35,689 bases of DNA, taken from NCBI GenBank assembly GCA_902786815.1, contig CADADV010000018.1:1-35689 (forward strand). The letters are read 5' to 3'. The notes beneath the pieces are model-generated. The model saw nothing but the letters and a program-made list of their open reading frames with translations, was not told where the DNA came from and made no database searches. The stretch is from an uncultured Eubacteriales bacterium (GTDB lineage Bacteria > Bacillota > Clostridia > Peptostreptococcales > Anaerovoracaceae). Each line of letters opens with the position of its first letter. The first letter of the stretch is position 1. Positions 1 through 6,500 of this stretch are shown piece by piece. The position numbers and the translations under genes were made by a program.

Positions 1-82
1 GCCATCCGGTCTATGACTCAAATTTCTACACTATGAAGTTTTCAATGTTCGCGGCTTTCGCCGTGGCCCGCTTACCGCGAGC
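1..82 (-). other. Probable rRNA operon 5' leader (partial)
   Basis: This is the sequence transcribed from the promoter at 89-117, read leftwards. It holds a small hairpin-forming stretch (CGGCGAAAGCCG) and the CATTGAAAACT element, which resembles the boxA-containing leader of Firmicutes rrn operons. No protein reading frame fits. The 16S gene itself would have to start beyond position 1, so the identification is inferred. Confidence 0.45.
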
Positions 83-88
83 TTTTAT

Positions 89-117
89 ATATTACCTCAT
101 GCCCAAACCTTTGTCAA
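89..117 (-). promoter_or_regulatory. rRNA-type promoter with upstream A-tracts, firing leftwards
   Basis: On the minus strand a perfect -35 TTGACA (112-117) is separated by exactly 17 bp from TAATAT (89-94). Upstream of the -35, at about 118-155, the minus strand has several runs of A, as in the UP element of rRNA promoters. The leader that follows is GC-rich and contains CATTGAAAACT, a sequence seen in Firmicutes rRNA leaders and spacers. I infer a stable-RNA operon promoter, but no rRNA or tRNA body lies in the window. Confidence 0.6.
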
Positions 118-233
118 CAACTTTTTTCATGTTTTTAAAAGTTTTTTTGAAATCCCCGCGAAGCCCCTTCGTTGAGCGGTTTTCGGGCAGTTGACAACAG
201 CTGATCGGGATGTTTTTGCTGTTTTTTCTAATT

Positions 234-1250
234 TTAAATCAGTTCCAGGAACGCTTTGATTTCTTCCTGTGTGGTGCCCCAACTTGTGACGAGCCGGATG
301 CACTGATGGGTGTCTGTCACGACCGGATACGTCTCGAACATGACCTTGGTCGCCAGGAACTCCGCCTGCTCCTTCGGGAACATCGGGAACACCATGTTCG
401 TCTCCTGCGGCAGATAAAACTCGTAGCCCTTGCCTGCGATTCCCTTCGCCAGCTGCGTCGCCATTCTGACTGCTTGGTCACCCAGATCCAGATACAGTCC
501 GCCCTCCAGCAGCGCATCGAACTGTACGCCCATCAGCCTGCCCTTGGCGAGCAGCGCGCCGCGCTGCTTGATGAGGAAGCGCATATCCTCTTTCAGCGCA
601 TCGTTGACGATGACCAGAGCCTCGCCGAACATGGCGCCGCATTTGGTCCCGCCCAGATAGAACGCGTCGCAGATCTGCGGCAGATCCTCAAAGCTGACAT
701 CGTTCTTCTCGCTGTTCAGCGCCATCGGAAGCCGCGCGCCGTCCAGATAGATATACAGGCCGTGCTCATTGCAGCAGGCCCGCAGCGCCTGAAGTTCTTC
801 CTTTGTATATACCAGACCGGTCTCTGTGGAATCGGAAATGTAGATCGCTTTCGGAAGAACGTAGTGCTCGTCCTCATGAAAAATCAGAACGTCCTCGATA
901 TCCGCAGGACGCAGCTTGCCGTCCTTAGTCTTCACATGATTGATCTTATGGCCGGTCGCTTCGATGGCTCCCGTCTCATGCACGCAGATATGCCCGCTGT
1001 CCGCCGAGATCACGCTCCAGTGGGGCCGGAGCAGGAATGCTGCCAGTGCCGACAGGTTCATCAGCGTCCCGCCGGGCAGGAAATGCACATCCGCTTCAGG
1101 GCATTTGACCAGTTTTCTGATCCTATCCGCTGCTTTCCTGCAGTATTCGTCCTCACAGTATCCGTCATGCAGTTCCATGTTCGTATCGACCAACGCCTGC
1201 AGCACTATCGGATGGCACCCCAGGCTGTAATCGTTCTTCAGAAAGATCAT
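234..1250 (-). CDS. ltaE: Low-specificity threonine aldolase (PLP beta-eliminating lyase family)
   Basis: This fold-type I PLP enzyme is expected to cleave L-threonine or L-allo-threonine to glycine and acetaldehyde in the cytoplasm. The 338-residue length is normal for the family. The N-terminal NDYSLGCHP segment, the PGGTLMNLSAL cofactor region, the YLDGARLPMAL segment (PLP-binding Asp) and the YLGGTKCGAMFGEA segment with the likely Schiff-base lysine at about residue 203 are all visible. Two ATGs are possible. AGGAG lies 7 nt before the one at 1250 but only 1 nt before the one at 1256, so I chose 1250. The gene stands alone and is divergent from hypB. A dyad sits in its promoter spacer (1336-1349). 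Closely related beta-eliminating lyases acting on other beta-hydroxy amino acids cannot be excluded. Confidence 0.9.
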   Translation of the reverse strand: MIFLKNDYSLGCHPIVLQALVDTNMELHDGYCEDEYCRKAADRIRKLVKCPEADVHFLPGGTLMNLSALAAFLLRPHWSVISADSGHICVHETGAIEATGHKINHVKTKDGKLRPADIEDVLIFHEDEHYVLPKAIYISDSTETGLVYTKEELQALRACCNEHGLYIYLDGARLPMALNSEKNDVSFEDLPQICDAFYLGGTKCGAMFGEALVIVNDALKEDMRFLIKQRGALLAKGRLMGVQFDALLEGGLYLDLGDQAVRMATQLAKGIAGKGYEFYLPQETNMVFPMFPKEQAEFLATKVMFETYPVVTDTHQCIRLVTSWGTTQEEIKAFLELI

Positions 1251-1323
1251 TCTCATTCTCCTCTCATCATGATTCTCTATCGCAACCAGTCAGTCGTTCT
1301 AATCCAGTCGGTTTGTGAATGAA

Positions 1324-1352
1324 ATTATATACGACCGGCGCCTGCGCCGCAA
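1324..1352 (-). promoter_or_regulatory. Promoter of the threonine aldolase gene with an embedded dyad
   Basis: On the minus strand, -35 TTGCGG (1347-1352) and -10 TATAAT (1324-1329) are 17 bp apart. The spacer holds a GC-rich perfect dyad, CGGCGC-CT-GCGCCG (1336-1349), which reaches the edge of the -35. That position suits a repressor site. No regulator is identified for it. Confidence 0.5.
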
Positions 1353-1426
1353 GCAAAAGCACCACATGCCTGCAATGCTTATGCAAAATCTTCCCACCCG
1401 TTTTGTTCCCTATAGTTTGTTCCTTG

Positions 1427-1435
1427 TGGTATAAT
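1427..1435 (+). promoter_or_regulatory. Extended -10 promoter of hypB
   Basis: TGGTATAAT (1427-1435) is a perfect extended -10, and no good -35 is visible. The surrounding stretch TTGTGGTATAATCC followed 1 nt later by TTCAG recurs almost unchanged in front of the YkvA-like gene at 3079. The hypB ribosome site GGAGGG lies about 20 nt downstream. Confidence 0.6.
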
Positions 1436-1465
1436 CCCTTCAGTATTAATAAACGGAGGGAACAC

Positions 1466-2125
1466 ATGGCAGTAAAAGTAATCGACGTCAAGGTCGGTGT
1501 GTTCGACGAGAACAACCGGATCGCAGACGAAGTAAGAACATATAATAGAAGCAAAGGCACGCTGATGATCAACATCATGGCGTCGCCGGGCGCAGGCAAA
1601 ACAACGACGCTGCTGCGTACGATCGACGCACTGAAAGACGAATACAGGATCAGCGTTATGGAGGCAGATATCGAAGCCTCTGTTGATGCAGAGAAAATGC
1701 AGGCAGCCGGCGTCAAGTCCATACAGGTCCACACAGGCGGCGAGTGCGCCATGGACGCGAGCATGGTCCAGCAGGCGCTGCAGGAATTTGACACGGACGG
1801 CATCGACCTGCTGTTCATGGAAAATGTGGGCAACCTGGTCTGCACTGCGGAGCAGGATACAGGCGCTGATTATAATGTAGAGATTCTGTCCGTTCCGGAA
1901 GGAGATGACAAACCGCTCAAGTACCCGCTCATGTTTTCGATCTGCCAGTGTGTGCTGATCAACAAGATCGATACGAGAAACTGGTTTGCCTTTGACGATG
2001 ACGCTGTAAAGGAACGTATCCACAAACTGAATCCGGATGCGGATGTTCTCTTCTTATCAGGAAAAACAGGAGAAGGATTTGACCAGTGGATCGACTGGCT
2101 GCGCGACAGGCTGCAGAATCACTGA
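1466..2125 (+). CDS. hypB: HypB-like nickel/hydrogenase maturation GTPase with altered metal site
   Basis: HypB is a SIMIBI-class GTPase that helps insert nickel into [NiFe]-hydrogenases and sometimes urease. Visible motifs are the Walker A SPGAGKT (about residues 39-46), the EADIEA segment, ENVGNLVC and the guanine-specificity NKID. The start at 1466 follows CGGAGGG by 5 nt; the longer upstream frame covers the promoter and is rejected. The protein is 219 residues, and it lacks both the N-terminal CxxCGC nickel site and any His-rich tail. In the GTPase-domain metal site, normally Cys-His with a later Cys, Cys94 and Cys126 are present but His is replaced by Ala95. No other hyp or hydrogenase genes lie in the window. 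The 3' end overlaps the convergent EamA gene by 7 nt. It could be a HypB/UreG-family paralogue serving another metalloenzyme. Confidence 0.85.
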   Translation: MAVKVIDVKVGVFDENNRIADEVRTYNRSKGTLMINIMASPGAGKTTTLLRTIDALKDEYRISVMEADIEASVDAEKMQAAGVKSIQVHTGGECAMDASMVQQALQEFDTDGIDLLFMENVGNLVCTAEQDTGADYNVEILSVPEGDDKPLKYPLMFSICQCVLINKIDTRNWFAFDDDAVKERIHKLNPDADVLFLSGKTGEGFDQWIDWLRDRLQNH

Positions 2126-3054
2126 TCCCCGGACTTCCCCGACTCTTCAGGATGTGCCTCTTGCAGCACGTCCTTTTTCTTTTCCGGAAGGTTGGTGATG
2201 AGCACAGCTGCGACGACGAGGGCGGAGCCGATCATCATCACCGTTGTCAGCACATCGCCGACCAGGAAGTGTCCGAAGATGCATGCAAGCACAGGTTCCA
2301 GTGTGTTGACAAGAGCCGCGTTGCCCGGTCCGATGAGGCGCACGCCGATGGCGTAGAACAGGATCGCCAGAAAAACGCATACAACGGACAGGAGGATCAT
2401 CATGCCGATCTGAGCCGGCTCTGTCGCAAACATCGGCTTCCCGCTTACGGCACAGCGGATGCAGTTCACCGCCGCCGCGGAAGTCATCACATATCCCGCG
2501 ACCGCGAAGCTGTTCTCCTGCTTGACGCTTTCTGCGGAGAGACCAAACAGATAAATGACGTATCCGACCGCCGCGAGGAACGCGAAGAACACGCCGATGA
2601 GATTGACCTCCATGTCGGGCGACCACACGATGAGGCACAGTCCGCCAAAGGACAGCAGGACCGCGATGATCCTGGCGGCCTTCACCGGCTCCCGCCCCGT
2701 GATCATCTCGATGGCGACGATCATGGCCGGAAAGGTAAACGAAACGATGGTCGCCAGTGAACCGGATATATAATCGAAGGATATATATAATGTAGTCGAC
2801 ATGCCGATGTAGCCTGCGCAGGCGACGGCCATCGTCAGCGCTGCGCGGCGCGAAAACCGGAACGGGATCTTGCGAATCAGGAGGAACGCCCACATGATAA
2901 TCGCGGCATATAGGAATTTGTTGAACAGGAGCGTCTCCGTCTCAACGCCGATCCTGAAGGACATAAACGAAAACGACGGAACCAGTCCATAGCATATAGA
3001 TGTAATTGTCACGCATATCGCGCCGAGGATTTTTGTGTTCTTTGTCATAGCCAT
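2119..3054 (-). CDS. EamA/DMT-family transporter
   Basis: This is a drug/metabolite-transporter superfamily membrane protein of 311 residues with about ten hydrophobic segments arranged as two EamA repeats. The second repeat carries the usual GPGNAALVNTLEPVLACIFG signature before its last helices. Substrates of this family (amino acids, metabolites) cannot be predicted from sequence. The longest frame begins at a GTG (3069) that lies inside the promoter -10. I prefer ATG 3054 (MAMTKN). No Shine-Dalgarno sequence precedes it, and a -10 (TATACT) ends 5 nt upstream, so translation is probably from a leaderless mRNA; ATG 3048 is a second choice. The charged C-terminal tail (KKKDVLQEAHPEESGKSGDQ) is probably cytoplasmic. 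Confidence 0.85.
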   Translation of the reverse strand: MAMTKNTKILGAICVTITSICYGLVPSFSFMSFRIGVETETLLFNKFLYAAIIMWAFLLIRKIPFRFSRRAALTMAVACAGYIGMSTTLYISFDYISGSLATIVSFTFPAMIVAIEMITGREPVKAARIIAVLLSFGGLCLIVWSPDMEVNLIGVFFAFLAAVGYVIYLFGLSAESVKQENSFAVAGYVMTSAAAVNCIRCAVSGKPMFATEPAQIGMMILLSVVCVFLAILFYAIGVRLIGPGNAALVNTLEPVLACIFGHFLVGDVLTTVMMIGSALVVAAVLITNLPEKKKDVLQEAHPEESGKSGDQ

Positions 3055-3060
3055 GTATAA

Positions 3061-3090
3061 GTATACCACAATTCTCGCTTGTGGTATAAT
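3061..3090. promoter_or_regulatory. Back-to-back divergent promoters forming a 27-bp inverted repeat
   Basis: TATACCACAA (3062-3071) and TTGTGGTATA (3079-3088) are perfect inverted copies separated by 7 bp. Each arm contains an extended -10. Leftwards this is TGGTATACT for the EamA gene, and rightwards TGGTATAAT (3082-3090) for the YkvA-like gene. Each promoter's -35 zone overlaps the other promoter, so the two probably compete or share one bound protein. The rightward transcript would start close to the AGGAGG at 3097. Confidence 0.6.
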
Positions 3091-3111
3091 CCATTCAGGA
3101 GGTTTGAAACA

Positions 3112-3525
3112 ATGAATACAGAAGATCTTAAGAACCAGGCCCAGGGCGTACTGGACGGCGGAAAAGAAAAGGCCGCTGCGTTTCTCGAAGACGGCGGCAA
3201 GATGGATCAGCTGCTTGAACAGGTCGAGGCGAAGCTCGAAACCGTTCCGAAAGCAGGCGCGTACCTCGCTGATGTCCCGCGCATGATCGCGCTTCTGAAA
3301 GACTACATCCAGAAGGATTACACAGAGGTTCCGAAGAAGTCGCTCATCATGATCGTCGCGGCGCTTCTCTATCTGGTGAATCCGAAGGACATCATTCCGG
3401 ACAAGTACATCGGCGTCGGGCTCATCGACGACGCAGCCGTTATCGCAGCGTGCATCGCACTGACCAAAGGCGACCTTGCCGCATATGACGCATGGAAGGA
3501 TGCAAAGGCTGAAGCAAAAGCATAA
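3112..3525 (+). CDS. YkvA-like DUF1232 protein
   Basis: This 137-residue protein has an acidic, helical N-terminal half (about residues 1-75) followed by the DUF1232 signature LLYLVNPKDIIPDKYIGVGL and an IDDAAVIAACIAL segment. That block is usually membrane-associated. The function of DUF1232 proteins is not known. AGGAGG (3097-3102) is 9 nt before the ATG, which fixes this start and rejects the longer frame through the promoter. Transcription from the extended -10 at 3082-3090 would give a very short leader. The stop lies 1 nt from the stop of the convergent flavoprotein gene. Confidence 0.8.
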   Translation: MNTEDLKNQAQGVLDGGKEKAAAFLEDGGKMDQLLEQVEAKLETVPKAGAYLADVPRMIALLKDYIQKDYTEVPKKSLIMIVAALLYLVNPKDIIPDKYIGVGLIDDAAVIAACIALTKGDLAAYDAWKDAKAEAKA

Positions 3526-3526
3526 T

Positions 3527-4921
3527 TTACATTTCTGCCGCAGCTACGACGGCAACCTCTCTTTCACCATCCTGCAGCGTTGTTACAGTTTCGCCGCACT
3601 TTACGGGCGGGCTGACCGTGATTTCGCTGGTCTGCCTTACCAGCTGCGGGAGCTTTTGCTTGCTCACGGGAAAGGCGCTGCGCACCGGCAGAAGCCTTCC
3701 GTCAGCCAGTTTCACAGTCGTGGTGAGGATCCTTTTCGGTGCAGTCCGTTCCTGCTCCGCAAACTGCGCGCCGCGTTTGCATTTGTTTCCTTCGTACTCT
3801 CCGGTTTCTTCATTGAATCTGACCTGACATCCTGTCGGGCAGAGCGTGCAGGTGACGACACCTTCCTCCGGGAAGCCCTTTGCCATGGAGGATGTCCTCG
3901 CCTCGTCCCATGTGTCCATCTCCGCGCCGCGCAGATACGCGACTGCGTTCCTGCCTGCCATCTCACCCTGTTCTGACACAAAGTCGGCCAAGTCCATGAT
4001 GCGCCGGGCGTTGCCGCAGGCGAAGATTCCGCAGATGCTAGTCTGCAGATGCTCGTCTGTGATCACACCGTTCGTCTTCGCGTCGAGCGCAACGCCGGCA
4101 GTCTGGGCCACTTCGTTCTCCGGGATCAGCCCGACCGAAAGGACCAGTGTGTCGCATTCAATCAGACGCTCTGTACCGCTGACCGGCTGCATGTCCTGAT
4201 CCAGCGCCGATATCTCAACGGCTTCAAGCCGCTTCTTGCCGATGATATTCGATATGGTATGACTGCAAAAGATTGGGATGTCGTAGTCATACAGGCACTG
4301 GCTGACATTCCTCGACAGCCCGGCCGGCTGCGGGAAGATCTCGACGACCGCCTCGACATGCGCGCCCTCCAGCGTGAGCCTGCGCGCCATGATCATGCCC
4401 ACATCTCCCGAGCCAAATATGACGACACGTTTTCCCGGCATAACATTTCTGACATTCACCAGATTCTGGGTGACACCCGCCGTAAACACGCCGGCCGGCC
4501 GCGATCCCGGTATGGCGATCGCGCCGCGGGTCCGCTCCCTGCATCCGGTAGCGAGGATCACGGTTCCTGTTTCAATGTGCTTCAGTCCGTCCGCGGAAAC
4601 GACCGTTACCACATGTACATGCTCCTGCGCGTCGATGCGCAGCACATGACATCCCGTCAGCAGTTCGATACCCATATCCGCCAGCTCCGCTTCCGCCTTC
4701 AGCGCATACTCGGGTCCTGTCAGCTGCTGCCGGTACCGCACGATCCCGAACCCGTCGTGGATGCACTGGTTGAGGATCCCCCCTGCCCGGCTGTCGCGTT
4801 CAACGAGAAGCACACGCTCTGCGCCTGCTTCCCTGGCGCCCTTCGCCGCTGCCAGTCCGCCCGGGCCGGCGCCGACAACCAGAACATCATATTGAGTTGT
4901 GGACGTTTCGCTTCTGTTCAT
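3527..4921 (-). CDS. GlpB-like NAD(P)/FAD oxidoreductase fused to a DUF1667 domain
   Basis: The 464-residue flavoprotein has an N-terminal FAD-binding VVGAGPGGLAAAKGAREAG motif (about residues 15-33), an ATGCRERTRGA segment and a second nucleotide-binding VVIFGSGDVGMIMARRL motif mid-protein. Near residues 265-320 is a second FAD contact region ending in GIFACGNA. From about residue 350 it continues into a DUF1667 module with CTLCPTGC and a later NKCKRG, a likely Fe-S site. In many Clostridia DUF1667 is a separate third gene next to the GlpA/GlpB-like pair; here it is fused. Its start ATG overlaps the stop of the upstream GlpA-like gene by one base (TAATG), indicating translational coupling. 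A role in oxidising glycerol-3-phosphate or another 2-hydroxyacid is inferred. No glpK or glpF is nearby. Confidence 0.85.
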   Translation of the reverse strand: MNRSETSTTQYDVLVVGAGPGGLAAAKGAREAGAERVLLVERDSRAGGILNQCIHDGFGIVRYRQQLTGPEYALKAEAELADMGIELLTGCHVLRIDAQEHVHVVTVVSADGLKHIETGTVILATGCRERTRGAIAIPGSRPAGVFTAGVTQNLVNVRNVMPGKRVVIFGSGDVGMIMARRLTLEGAHVEAVVEIFPQPAGLSRNVSQCLYDYDIPIFCSHTISNIIGKKRLEAVEISALDQDMQPVSGTERLIECDTLVLSVGLIPENEVAQTAGVALDAKTNGVITDEHLQTSICGIFACGNARRIMDLADFVSEQGEMAGRNAVAYLRGAEMDTWDEARTSSMAKGFPEEGVVTCTLCPTGCQVRFNEETGEYEGNKCKRGAQFAEQERTAPKRILTTTVKLADGRLLPVRSAFPVSKQKLPQLVRQTSEITVSPPVKCGETVTTLQDGEREVAVVAAAEM

Positions 4922-6378
4922 TATTTCACCTTGCCGTCAAACATCTCGCTGCCGGCGCTCCTGTATGTGATTTCTTCCGGCTTCATACCGTACTCATGGA
5001 TCAGCATGTCGACGATCCTTGTCAGGCAGTATCCGCCGTTGCATCTTCCTGTCGTCGCCCACGCCCTGTATTTGATCGCGGAGATGCTCCGCGCCCCGAA
5101 CGGATTCTCGATGGCGTTTCGTATTTCCCGCTTCGTCACTTTCTGGCATCTGCAGATGAGCTCACCGTACTCCGGGTCCTCGCAGATCAGCTCAGCCTGC
5201 TCCTCTTCACTGAGATCCCGGAACCGGACCGGCGCCTTCCGTGCCGCAATGAAATCCTCTTTTTCTTCCAAAGGCATCCTGTCCCCGATGATCCTGCGGA
5301 CCATGCGCGCTGCCGGCATGGACGCAGTGAGGCCCGGCGACTCGATGCCGATCAGATTGACCAGTCCCGGACAATCCTCCTCTTCTTTGATCACAAAATC
5401 CCTGTATCCGCCTTCTTCCGGAGGCGCCAGCTTCGGACGGATCCCCGCGTAACTGCCGATGATCATCTTTCTCTCAATTGCCGGCAATAATGCCTTTGCT
5501 TCGGCGTACAACCCGTCCATGACAGGCTTCGTGCAGGACAGATCGTCTATCTGCGATATATATTCCGCACTCGGTCCGATGATGATGTTTCCTGCCGTCG
5601 TCGGCGTCAGGTGGACGCCAAGACCTCCGATGCCTTTGCGCGGCGCCGGATAGACCGGCATCGGAAGCAGATCGTCCGCGACCTTGTCCAAAATGAAGTA
5701 TTCGCCCCTGCACGGGTAGAGTCTGTAGGCGGGGCCGCCCGCCATCTCTGAGATCCTGCCGCTGCTGAGACCCGCGCAGTTGATGAGAAGCCTGCATCCG
5801 AACTCGCTGCCGCCGGCTGTCTTCACAATGAAACCGTCGCTGCTCTCCCTGCCGATACTGACGACCTCGCTGTTGAATCGGAACTGCACGCCGTTTGCCA
5901 ATGCGTTCTCCGCCAGGGCGATACAGTAGAGGAACGGATCGAAGACCGCGGTCTCCGGGGAATACATGCCGCCGATGCCGCCGATGCCGGGCGCCAGGTC
6001 TTTCATCTCGTCCGCTCCCACGAGCCGGAGGCCTTTGCATCCGTTAGCCTCGCCCTGGGCGAGGACGCCGCGCAGCGACTCCATGTCATTCTCATCGAAC
6101 GCCACCAGGAGCTTGCCGGTCTTTTTGTACGGCACATCGAGTTCACCGCAGAGCGCTTCGAAGCCCTGATTTCCTTCCACGCACAGCTTTGCCATGAGGC
6201 TTCCGGGAACATTGTTAAAGCCCGCGTGAACGACAGCAGAATTCCTCCCGCTGATCCCGCCGGCTACATCGCATTCCTTTTCGAGAACGGTGATATTCAG
6301 TTTGTACCGTGACAGCTCCCGGGCGACCGCGCATCCTACGCCGCCGGCGCCGATGATCACAACATCACTTCGTTCCAT
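4921..6378 (-). CDS. GlpA-like FAD-dependent dehydrogenase with BFD-type [2Fe-2S] domain
   Basis: This 485-residue protein belongs to the DAO/GlpA family. Its N-terminus has the FAD-binding VVIIGAGGVGCAVARELSRY motif (residues 5-24), followed by GGISGRNSAVVHAGF. Mid-protein are the LLINCAGLSSGRI region and a GLTASMPAARMV segment. The C-terminal 85 residues form a BFD-like [2Fe-2S] module, with ELICRC and, about 38 residues on, GRCNGGYC (C-x-C and C-x4-C). Start ATG 6378 lies 6 nt after AAGGAGG; the longer frame upstream runs through the promoter. The gene is first in a two-gene operon with the GlpB/DUF1667 fusion. It is probably the substrate-oxidising subunit of a two-flavoprotein dehydrogenase acting on glycerol-3-phosphate or a 2-hydroxyacid. 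The substrate is not fixed by the sequence. Confidence 0.87.
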   Translation of the reverse strand: MERSDVVIIGAGGVGCAVARELSRYKLNITVLEKECDVAGGISGRNSAVVHAGFNNVPGSLMAKLCVEGNQGFEALCGELDVPYKKTGKLLVAFDENDMESLRGVLAQGEANGCKGLRLVGADEMKDLAPGIGGIGGMYSPETAVFDPFLYCIALAENALANGVQFRFNSEVVSIGRESSDGFIVKTAGGSEFGCRLLINCAGLSSGRISEMAGGPAYRLYPCRGEYFILDKVADDLLPMPVYPAPRKGIGGLGVHLTPTTAGNIIIGPSAEYISQIDDLSCTKPVMDGLYAEAKALLPAIERKMIIGSYAGIRPKLAPPEEGGYRDFVIKEEEDCPGLVNLIGIESPGLTASMPAARMVRRIIGDRMPLEEKEDFIAARKAPVRFRDLSEEEQAELICEDPEYGELICRCQKVTKREIRNAIENPFGARSISAIKYRAWATTGRCNGGYCLTRIVDMLIHEYGMKPEEITYRSAGSEMFDGKVK

Positions 6379-6408
6379 CCCCTGCCTCCTTGGTGTAATG
6401 GTGCTTTT

Positions 6409-6417
6409 ATTATAGCA
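6409..6417 (-). promoter_or_regulatory. Extended -10 promoter of the flavoprotein operon
   Basis: Minus-strand TGCTATAAT (6409-6417) is a perfect extended -10, preceded by TG to give TGTGCTATAAT. It lies about 30 nt upstream of the GlpA-like start. GTGCT and AGCAC at 6401-6405 and 6414-6418 also flank it as a short dyad. It is divergent from the feoAB promoter. Confidence 0.55.
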
Positions 6418-6437
6418 CATTCCTGCGTCTGCTTGCG

Positions 6438-6466
6438 TTGTGGGAACTCCGGCATTGTGGTAAGAT
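6438..6466 (+). promoter_or_regulatory. feoAB promoter
   Basis: TTGTGG (6438-6443), 17 bp, then TAAGAT (6461-6466), the latter preceded by TGTGG to form a TRTGn extended -10. TTGTGG occurs twice, 17 bp apart (6438 and 6455). No Fur-box-like 19-bp dyad is obvious, so iron control is assumed rather than seen. Confidence 0.5.
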
Positions 6467-6500
6467 GTAGCTAACACATAGACTTCGGAGGAAAAGACAG

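Noticed and set aside
210-1322. Long plus-strand frame of 370 codons opposite the threonine aldolase gene
   Set aside because: It is the antisense shadow of a well-supported enzyme gene, has Arg/Gln/His-rich composition without any motif, and lacks a ribosome site.
1319-1465. N-terminal extension of hypB
   Set aside because: The extension covers the extended -10 promoter, and a GGAGGG site fixes the start at 1466.
4049-5452. 467-codon plus-strand frame opposite the two flavoprotein genes
   Set aside because: It spans two real, coupled minus-strand genes, has shadow-type composition, and no start signal or domain.
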